A stretch of DNA of 23,202 nucleotides from the IMG/VR virus record IMGVR_UViG_3300028559_001813, positions 1 to 23,202 of that record. One strand, given 5' to 3'. Below, piece after piece: positions 14,626 to 19,338 of this stretch. The stretch comes from a virus. The notes below the pieces were generated by a model. That model had not been told where the DNA came from. It did no database searches and was given only the letters and a program-made list of their open reading frames with translations. A program made the position numbers and the translations under genes. The first letter of the stretch is position 1. Every line of letters starts with the position of its first letter.

Positions 14626-15223
14626 GTGTCCTCACTCGGCCATATAGGTCCTTCACTTCCACCATCTTCTTGGCTGCCATCTTGTCTTTGGGAAATTTGT
14701 CTCCGGCCACTATGACTCCCCGGTCATTTGCCGCCAGCATGCCGCCCTCGAACATCTGCTGTATCTGACGTGTCATGCGTGTGTGCGCTATCTCTGGATT
14801 CCTGTCACGCACCTCCTGCACGAACTTGTACCTCTTGAATCCATTGTTCACCAGCTCGCCGCAGTCGGTGATTACCTTGTCCGCCAGCCATTCGTCGCTG
14901 CGCATCTCCTGTTTGATTTCTTTTTCTTTTTCTTTGATTTCTTTGTGCTGTTCTCTGTCTGTGATGACTGAACCGATCTTGAATTTCTTTTCCACTGCCT
15001 GTGCTGTCTTTGCGGAGCAGTAGTAGGCAACGCTGTTGAAAACGAAAGTGTTGAGCTTGGAGCATTGGTGCCCATAGTCCACTTGGTTCTTGTCGCAAAA
15101 CTCCCTCAGAGCTGCATCCTTGCCTGGATTGATCAGTGCGTCCGCAAAGCCCCAGGGCTCTGCCACGTTGCCACCCAGCACATCTGGATTGTCTGGCAAT
15201 ACAAAATATTTTACAACACTCAT
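14603..15223 (-). CDS. Protein of unknown function (206 aa) with charged coiled segment
   Basis: I do not recognise this protein. The N-terminal third (MSVVKYFVLPDNPDVLGGNV, then EPWGFADALINPGKD) is non-repetitive and contains three cysteines. The middle has a strongly charged helix (residues about 88-108, KEIKEKEKEIKQEMRSDEW). The C-terminal third (NGFKRYKFVQEVRDRNPEIA, then FEGGMLAANDRGVIVAGDKF) looks like a small winged-helix-type or peptide-binding fold, but no motif settles it. Its ATG overlaps the stop of the small 49-aa gene in ATGA, and its end overlaps the MBD4-like gene. A DNA-related role is only suggested by that neighbour. Confidence 0.72.
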   Translation of the reverse strand: MSVVKYFVLPDNPDVLGGNVAEPWGFADALINPGKDAALREFCDKNQVDYGHQCSKLNTFVFNSVAYYCSAKTAQAVEKKFKIGSVITDREQHKEIKEKEKEIKQEMRSDEWLADKVITDCGELVNNGFKRYKFVQEVRDRNPEIAHTRMTRQIQQMFEGGMLAANDRGVIVAGDKFPKDKMAAKKMVEVKDLYGRVRTRAEDTTT

Positions 15224-15369
15224 TTTCGACGTTTTCTTTTCTTGTTATCTGTTTTTATCACTGTGTCCTTATCTTCCTGTATCATCCAAGATAGGTCTTC
15301 CGCATCCTCTTCATCTTCCAATTCCAACACAATCAGTTCTTCCTGTGATTGTTTTTTCTTAATAGTCAT
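15220..15369 (-). CDS. 49-aa acidic/basic small protein
   Basis: A short reading frame of 49 codons lying between two larger genes and overlapping both: its ATG is 11 bases inside the end of the upstream gene and its TGA overlaps the next ATG as ATGA. The product has an acidic middle (EELIVLELEDEEDAEDLS) and a highly basic tail (DNKKRKRRK). No Shine-Dalgarno was seen, so expression probably depends on coupling to the upstream gene. The tight double overlap is the main reason to believe it is real. Function unknown; the basic tail could bind nucleic acid. Confidence 0.65.
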   Translation of the reverse strand: MTIKKKQSQEELIVLELEDEEDAEDLSWMIQEDKDTVIKTDNKKRKRRK

Positions 15370-15646
15370 ATTCTTCATGCACTATCACATTCCATAGTAA
15401 TTTATACTGATCCCATGCTTTTTGCAGTGCTGGATATTTCCGTCTCATGCGTATGGCTTCTGTGCCCATCATGTCCATCTCGGCCTGGGCTTGATCCATT
15501 AATTTGGCTTGCTCGCTCTTGTGAACACATCGACCCCATCCCCCACCACGCTTCTGCTCGTACACGGTCTCGCCACCGTCCGGGCTTACGAAGATGGGTC
15601 CTCCCCTGCACGTGCCTTTAGTTCTTTTATTCTTTTTTTTAACCAT
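15359..15646 (-). CDS. Small basic protein of unknown function (95 aa)
   Basis: I do not recognise this protein. It starts with a lysine-rich segment (MVKKKNKRTKGTCRGG), then GGETVYEQKRGGGWGRCVHK, then a helical C-terminal half ending YKLLWNVIVHEEYDY. Two cysteines are too far apart for a zinc knuckle. An upstream in-frame TTG at 15661 exists, but ATG 15646 is preferred; it still lies inside the end of the 55-aa gene. It is one of three successive tiny genes in this operon. Confidence 0.62.
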   Translation of the reverse strand: MVKKKNKRTKGTCRGGPIFVSPDGGETVYEQKRGGGWGRCVHKSEQAKLMDQAQAEMDMMGTEAIRMRRKYPALQKAWDQYKLLWNVIVHEEYDY

Positions 15647-15753
15647 GTTTTTGTGGGCCAATTTTTTTGTTCATTTGTTACAGTATATACTTCTTCCTCC
15701 AGAGCTCGCAACAGATTCCATTCTGAATTGGTTAATGGTTGTCGTTTGGCCAT
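15586..15753 (-). CDS. Small helical protein of unknown function (55 aa)
   Basis: The ATG at 15753 follows the stop of the HIT gene by one base, so it is probably translated by re-initiation. The 55-residue product (MAKRQPLTNSEWNLLRALEE to KELKARAGEDPSS) is amphipathic and basic. It overlaps the next gene by about 60 bases. Upstream in-frame starts to 15825 would lie inside the HIT gene and are rejected. Confidence 0.6.
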   Translation of the reverse strand: MAKRQPLTNSEWNLLRALEEEVYTVTNEQKNWPTKTWLKKRIKELKARAGEDPSS

Positions 15754-15754
15754 T

Positions 15755-16159
15755 CTAATAATATTCTTTGTGATCTCCGTTGGGATGACTACGCCTGATG
15801 CCGTTGAGTCCGGGAGGGCAATCACCCTGGTGTCGGGGTATGAGATGTATGTGCGGCCACATCACGCTTTGCCCTGCCGCCATGCCCATGTTCTGTCCTA
15901 TGTTAAATCCTGCCCACTTGCCTGACTCGATCTGATCCTGTCCATATTCGTATGCTGCTCCATAGGTCACCCTCACATGTCCCACTATGTTCTTTTTGGG
16001 TATCCACAGCAGATGTCCGGGCGTGACGGGAAATAGATCATCCCACACAGAATATGTGTCATTCTCCCATTTGGGCAGGCCGTTGGCGTGCCACGTGCTC
16101 TCTTCGTAGCAGCTAATTGGCTCTCTTAGATTCTTTGCTATAAACGTTTTCGATGTCAT
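15755..16159 (-). CDS. HIT-family nucleotide hydrolase-like protein, variant active site
   Basis: A 134-residue HIT protein; the family hydrolyses nucleoside phosphoramidates or dinucleoside polyphosphates. Family blocks are YSVWDDLFPVTPGHLLWIPK and FNIGQNMGMAAGQS, followed by the active-site segment MWPHIHLIPRHQGD. In the usual HxHxH motif the first histidine is replaced by Trp101, while the central nucleophile His103 and the third His105 remain. It therefore probably keeps catalysis, with altered binding of the phosphate. ATG 16159 is chosen over an in-frame TTG at 16168; it still overlaps the upstream gene by 47 bases. It is the second gene of the long operon that ends with sufB. Confidence 0.87.
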   Translation of the reverse strand: MTSKTFIAKNLREPISCYEESTWHANGLPKWENDTYSVWDDLFPVTPGHLLWIPKKNIVGHVRVTYGAAYEYGQDQIESGKWAGFNIGQNMGMAAGQSVMWPHIHLIPRHQGDCPPGLNGIRRSHPNGDHKEYY

Positions 16160-16472
16160 CTGTTTCAATTATGCCAATTTCAATATTAACGGGACTGGGA
16201 TGATATTCCTGCCTGATGTGTTCCCAATAGCTGGTTGGTTCCACTGATTTGTTATGCTCATATAGGTGCAGCAGTTGTACCAGGGCCTTCCTCACTTTTT
16301 CAGCTCCGCCATGTTTCTTGCAGGTGTCAGATCGACCCACGTGCACCACTTTATTATCAATGCGTAGTTTATACACACAGGGCAGCTTGACGAACTCGCT
16401 TTTCTTCTTGTGGGTGATCTGTAGATTGTCGAAATTATAGAATTTTTCTATATCATGCCATTTCGTCTTCAT
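16113..16472 (-). CDS. GIY-YIG-like small protein, degenerate
   Basis: A 119-residue basic protein. The segment LPCVYKLRIDNKVVHVGRSDTC (31-51, broken here as CVYKL and HVGRS) has the spacing and strand pattern of the first half of a GIY-YIG nuclease domain, with CVY and HVG in place of GIY and YIG, and the conserved VGRS turn. The later Arg-His and Glu residues of active nucleases are not obvious. It could be a divergent nuclease or a binding-only derivative. It is the first gene of the nine-gene operon ending in sufB and is preceded by a leaderless-type promoter. Confidence 0.5.
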   Translation of the reverse strand: MKTKWHDIEKFYNFDNLQITHKKKSEFVKLPCVYKLRIDNKVVHVGRSDTCKKHGGAEKVRKALVQLLHLYEHNKSVEPTSYWEHIRQEYHPSPVNIEIGIIETDDIENVYSKESKRAN

Positions 16473-16478
16473 GCCACT

Positions 16479-16507
16479 ATATTAGCATGAGCCCACTGCA
16501 TAATCAA
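16479..16507 (-). promoter_or_regulatory. Leaderless sigma70-type promoter of the nine-gene sufB operon
   Basis: TTGATT (16502-16507), a 17-bp spacer and TAATAT (16479-16484) on the minus strand, with six bases before the ATG at 16472. The hexamers are weaker than in the other cases, but the spacing to the start codon is the same. Confidence 0.55.
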
Positions 16508-16515
16508 TATCTAAA

Positions 16516-17046
16516 TTAAAAAGATTTTAAATTTAGTGTGCGGTAATATCGTTGGACTTTTTTTGCCTGGTAATCACAATCAGCGAGCGCATTGTGTGCG
16601 TCCGGCTTGCTGGTCTCATTTTCTTTGTATAAACTAAAAAGTGTCCTGCTGTCTCTGATCTGCCAGTAGTTCCATGGACAGGGCTTGTTGAGTTGTGCAT
16701 AAAGATTCTGCAGTATGGCATAGTCGAACAGTGGTCCCTGGCACCAGAACACGTCTATGCCCACGCACCACTTGTTTAATTTCTGTGTGAACTCCGCCAG
16801 CGATATCCTATCACCTTCGCCCAGTGCGTCCTCCGCAATCTCTTTGGGCTGCGTGGCCCACCAATTTAACGTGTCATCCATCACATGACGTCCCAGGGCT
16901 GTTTGGGCATCCACATCCACCCTGAAATACAAGGGATCATGGGGTTCTTTGTCTGTGTGGGCGTCAAACTTGATGCCGCCCAGGGTCAACACCACGGCGT
17001 CGGGCCGAGTGCTGAGCGTTTCCAGATCTATCATGCCGTGGATCAT
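16516..17046 (-). CDS. DEDD 3'-5' exonuclease (T4 DexA / Rv2179c-like)
   Basis: A 176-residue exonuclease of the RNase H-like DEDD superfamily. Exo I is MIDLETLSTRPDAVVLTLGG with Asp7 and Glu9. Then come LNWWATQPKEIAEDAL, Exo II WCQGPLFDYAILQNLY, RDSRTLF, and Exo III DAHNALADCDYQAKKVQRYY. The DETL-S-T-P and WWA-Q-P blocks are shared with T4 exonuclease A and similar phage proteins, which degrade single-stranded DNA or process RNA 3' ends. It is a single-gene unit. Its ATG lies five bases after a perfect TATAAT box with TTGACA upstream, so the messenger is probably leaderless; a second in-frame ATG four codons in gives MIDLETL and would have only a short leader. Confidence 0.9.
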   Translation of the reverse strand: MIHGMIDLETLSTRPDAVVLTLGGIKFDAHTDKEPHDPLYFRVDVDAQTALGRHVMDDTLNWWATQPKEIAEDALGEGDRISLAEFTQKLNKWCVGIDVFWCQGPLFDYAILQNLYAQLNKPCPWNYWQIRDSRTLFSLYKENETSKPDAHNALADCDYQAKKVQRYYRTLNLKSF

Positions 17047-17051
17047 GCTGT

Positions 17052-17079
17052 ATTATAACACGTGTGCCTGTTCTGTCAA
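17052..17079 (-). promoter_or_regulatory. Leaderless sigma70 promoter of the exonuclease gene
   Basis: Perfect TTGACA (17074-17079) and perfect TATAAT (17052-17057) on the minus strand with a 16-bp spacer, then five bases to the ATG at 17046. Confidence 0.8.
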
Positions 17080-17334
17080 CTAGATGTCTTGGGAATCTTG
17101 GTCCATGTATTGCTGGTGTTCTTCCAGCAGCATCTGCTCTGTGATTTCCTTCAGCTCCTCGTCATTGAGGCAATATGTGCTGCCCGAGCTGTCTGGTAAT
17201 TGCTTCTGTATCCTGCTGGTCACCGTACGTGAATATTCCACGCAGGCTTCCCTGGTCTTGAACGTGGGCTCGGTGGTGACGAAGCTGTTGCAGTCACCCC
17301 AGATGCATATCACGACCACGAGGAAATAATTCAT
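17080..17334 (-). CDS. Small exported or membrane-anchored protein of unknown function
   Basis: An 84-residue protein with a short hydrophobic N-terminus (MNYFLVVVICIWGDC), which could be a signal peptide or lipoprotein-like leader, though a proper lipobox is not evident. The mature part TFKTREACVEYSRTVTSRI with a second cysteine in YCLNDEEL, ending in an acidic helix, is a pattern seen in small periplasmic proteins of marine phages. The start has no Shine-Dalgarno. It is divergent from the phosphoesterase gene, and its stop abuts the -35 box of the exonuclease promoter. Confidence 0.65.
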   Translation of the reverse strand: MNYFLVVVICIWGDCNSFVTTEPTFKTREACVEYSRTVTSRIQKQLPDSSGSTYCLNDEELKEITEQMLLEEHQQYMDQDSQDI

Positions 17335-17388
17335 ACAGATACTTAATGTCTATCATCCGGCACTAATCTGCTGTGTTTATTCTATCTG

Positions 17389-17417
17389 CTGGCATGGTCA
17401 CGCGACAATGATTAAAT
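17389..17417 (+). promoter_or_regulatory. Weak possible promoter of the phosphoesterase gene
   Basis: CTGGCA (17389-17394), a 17-bp spacer and TTAAAT (17412-17417), each matching consensus at four of six positions, with ten bases before the ATG at 17428. No Shine-Dalgarno is present. The 93-base gap 17335-17427 between the divergent genes holds nothing else that I can support. Confidence 0.3.
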
Positions 17418-17427
17418 AGCAGTGCCA

Positions 17428-18204
17428 ATGAACCAGAAATACAGATCCATATTCATCAGCGACGTGCATCTGGGCACACGAGAGTGCAAGGCGGATTACC
17501 TGTGCCAATTCCTAAAACAGAATGACTGCGAGCGGCTGTATCTGGTGGGCGACATCGTGGACGCATGGCAGATTGCCAAGAAGGTTTACTGGCCGCAGAG
17601 CCACAGCAACGTGATACGCAGGATACTGACCAAGGCCAAGCGCGGCACGCGGGTTTACTACATCCTGGGCAACCATGACGAGATACTGCGCAACTGGTTG
17701 GGTTTCGGGCTCAAGTTCGGCCGCATCAGGATCATGAACGAGCATGTGCATGAGACCGTGGATGGTCGACTGCTGCTGGTCACGCACGGAGACCTGTTCG
17801 ACGGCATCACAGTGATGGCACCCTGGCTGGCATGGCTGGGCGACTCTGCCTACCAATTGGCTCTGTGGATCAACAACATCTTCAATCACACCAGGAAGTT
17901 GCTGGGCATGGACTATTGGAGCATGAGCAAGTTCCTCAAACACAACGTCAAACGGGCGGTGAGCTTCATATTTGAATTTGAAAAAAATCTTGCCCAACTA
18001 TGCCACCGGCAGGGCTATGCGGGAGTGATCTGTGGACACATACACACTCCGGAGATCAAGGCGATCAATGAGGTGCTGTACATGAACTGCGGTGATTGGG
18101 TGGAGAGCTGCACTGCCCTGGTGGAACACATGGATGGCAGATTTGAATTGATACACTGGAAAGAGATTGATCATGAATCCCATGTGGAGGTGCCGCATGA
18201 GTGA
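17428..18204 (+). CDS. LpxH-like calcineurin-type phosphoesterase (UDP-2,3-diacylglucosamine hydrolase family)
   Basis: A 258-residue metallophosphoesterase of the COG2908/LpxH-like group. The two-metal site is complete: SDVHLG (Asp12, His14), GDIVDAW (Asp42), GNHDE (Asn82, His83), THGDLFD (His120) and CGHIHTPEI (His204, His206). The conserved MNCGDWVESCTAL block follows. LpxH cleaves UDP-diacylglucosamine in lipid A synthesis; this subgroup is common in alphaproteobacteria and not all members have that activity. ATG 17428 is preferred to an upstream GTG at 17422. It is the only plus-strand gene in the right half and is flanked by small membrane-associated proteins, which would fit a role at the cell envelope. 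A bacterial origin is likely. Confidence 0.88.
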   Translation: MNQKYRSIFISDVHLGTRECKADYLCQFLKQNDCERLYLVGDIVDAWQIAKKVYWPQSHSNVIRRILTKAKRGTRVYYILGNHDEILRNWLGFGLKFGRIRIMNEHVHETVDGRLLLVTHGDLFDGITVMAPWLAWLGDSAYQLALWINNIFNHTRKLLGMDYWSMSKFLKHNVKRAVSFIFEFEKNLAQLCHRQGYAGVICGHIHTPEIKAINEVLYMNCGDWVESCTALVEHMDGRFELIHWKEIDHESHVEVPHE

Positions 18205-18231
18205 TCCCACGTCGATATCTAAAAAAAACGT

Positions 18232-18492
18232 TTATTGATTTTTATTTTTCTTCTGTTGCTCTTCCTGGTGCTCCAGGATCACGTTGAGCTTGGTGTTGAG
18301 CCTGATGAGGTCATTGTCCAGCATCCTGATCCTGTCCACCAGTGCTATAAGCGTCTTGCTGGTCTCGCTGGTCACGGGCTTGATCTCCATGGTCACCCAC
18401 TTCCAAACATAGAATATGAAGTAGCCAAGTCCTCCCGCGGCTATAATGGGGAAGCCATAGGTGTTGATCATCTGTATGAGATCTTTGGTCAT
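18232..18492 (-). CDS. Small membrane protein, paralogue 2 (one TM helix plus coiled coil)
   Basis: An 86-residue protein with one transmembrane helix (about residues 13-31, GFPIIAAGGLGYFIFYVW) and a charged coiled-coil tail ending in EEQQKKNKNQ. It aligns with its upstream neighbour through GFPI-AA near the start and a D-R-(I/V)-(R/K)-x-(L/M)-(D/N)-x-D-(L/V)-I-R pattern in the tail, so the pair arose by duplication. One TM followed by a charged coil resembles BhlA/UviB-type holin-like proteins, but other membrane roles are equally possible. Its ATG follows the neighbour's stop by one base. Confidence 0.75.
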   Translation of the reverse strand: MTKDLIQMINTYGFPIIAAGGLGYFIFYVWKWVTMEIKPVTSETSKTLIALVDRIRMLDNDLIRLNTKLNVILEHQEEQQKKNKNQ

Positions 18493-18493
18493 G

Positions 18494-18772
18494 CTAATCT
18501 TTTCTGGCGTCGGTCTTGCCGTCCGCCCTGCCGATCCTGTCCAGGTCCGGCCTGATGTTGAGCGTGGCGCTGACCAAGGTGTCGATCCTGATCACGTCAG
18601 CATTCATGGTCTTGACCCTGTTGTCCAGGGACTCGATTATGCCACTTAATTTTTTCACGTCGGACGTCACGGAAGCCAGGATGAATTTTAAAGTGAGGAA
18701 CACGAAGAATCCACAGGCTATCGCCGCAGCTATGGGAAATCCCACGTCCAATGTCAGTTTCAAGAAGTCCAT
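18494..18772 (-). CDS. Small membrane protein, paralogue 1 (one TM helix plus coiled coil)
   Basis: A 92-residue protein with one hydrophobic segment (about residues 11-34, GFPIAAAIACGFFVFLTLKF) and a tail with heptad-like spacing (KKLSGIIESLDNRVKTMNAD). It is the first of two tandem paralogues and is probably co-transcribed with the second. A CATAAATA box lies ten bases before the ATG, so expression may be late, which would fit a lysis or virion-associated role (inference). Confidence 0.75.
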   Translation of the reverse strand: MDFLKLTLDVGFPIAAAIACGFFVFLTLKFILASVTSDVKKLSGIIESLDNRVKTMNADVIRIDTLVSATLNIRPDLDRIGRADGKTDARKD

Positions 18773-18782
18773 AATAGGACTG

Positions 18783-18790
18783 TATTTATG
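18783..18790 (-). promoter_or_regulatory. T4-late-like promoter box upstream of the small membrane protein pair
   Basis: CATAAATA on the minus strand is one base from TATAAATA and ends ten bases before the ATG at 18772. It lies in the 21-base gap after speD. If transcription starts at the usual distance, the leader would be only about four bases. Confidence 0.45.
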
Positions 18791-18793
18791 TGT

Positions 18794-19228
18794 CTAGGCC
18801 AGCACCTGTAAGGCCTTGCGGATGCGTCGCTTGCGCATGGGCACAACTGCTCCCGTCAGGGGTATTTCCTTGAGGTCGGTCTCGCGATCCAGGAACTTGT
18901 AGTCCATCTTGATCACGCCAAAACGCCGCATGAAGTCGAAAACCACGTCGGTGTCCAGTGCTCCACAGGTGTAAACGTCCAGCTGTATCATGGCCGGATT
19001 GCCCTCGTCCCAGGTGTGCATCACTATGTGCGATGTCTCGATGATGGCGAAGCAGGTCAGTCCCCGGTTGCCAGGCACGTCCACATATCTGGCCTCTGGG
19101 CCAAACAGCGTCTTCATGTTGATTGCCTCTATCAGTTGTGTTAGTGATTGTTTTGCTAGTGTCTCATCTTTGGGTGGGTCGCTTACTTCAGCTCGCACTA
19201 TCAAGTGCTTGTGAACAAGTGTGGTCAT
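18794..19228 (-). CDS. speD: S-adenosylmethionine decarboxylase (SpeD family)
   Basis: A 144-residue bacterial/phage-type AdoMet decarboxylase, a self-cleaving pyruvoyl enzyme that makes decarboxylated SAM for spermidine synthesis. The key block is FAIIETSHIVMHTWDEG followed by LDVYTCGA: the serine that becomes pyruvate is Ser66, with His71 and Cys88 in place. The residue before the cleavage site is Thr65, where the usual motif has Glu (ESH); Glu64 is one position earlier. speD genes are known in marine cyanophages. No spermidine synthase is in the window. The start has AGGAG (19240-19244) and a TTGACA-containing promoter, so this gene has an ordinary leader, unlike the leaderless units. Confidence 0.92.
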   Translation of the reverse strand: MTTLVHKHLIVRAEVSDPPKDETLAKQSLTQLIEAINMKTLFGPEARYVDVPGNRGLTCFAIIETSHIVMHTWDEGNPAMIQLDVYTCGALDTDVVFDFMRRFGVIKMDYKFLDRETDLKEIPLTGAVVPMRKRRIRKALQVLA

Positions 19229-19267
19229 CTTTTATTTGTCTCCTGTGACATTGTTAACGTATAGGCT

Positions 19268-19296
19268 ATTTAACAATATCTTTTAAAATCTGTCAA
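19268..19296 (-). promoter_or_regulatory. Sigma70-type promoter of speD, with leader
   Basis: TTGACA (19291-19296), a 17-bp spacer and TTAAAT (19268-19273) on the minus strand. The predicted leader is about 30 bases and contains a CACAGGAGA Shine-Dalgarno that is also found, nearly identical, before the QueD-like gene. Confidence 0.6.
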
Positions 19297-19338
19297 TTAG
19301 AATCTTCTTTTTATAAAAAATTTTTTGTGAATAAAAAA
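19297..19338. other. AT-rich tract between cyclase stop and speD promoter
   Basis: A 42-base stretch of A and T runs, including a palindromic A6T6. It sits exactly after the adenylate cyclase stop and before the speD promoter, so it may help end transcription, but there is no GC-rich hairpin and the assignment is weak. Confidence 0.3.

Noticed and set aside
18205-18231. Possible bidirectional terminator in the A/T run between the phosphoesterase and small membrane protein genes
   Set aside because: There is an A8 run but no GC-rich stem on either strand.
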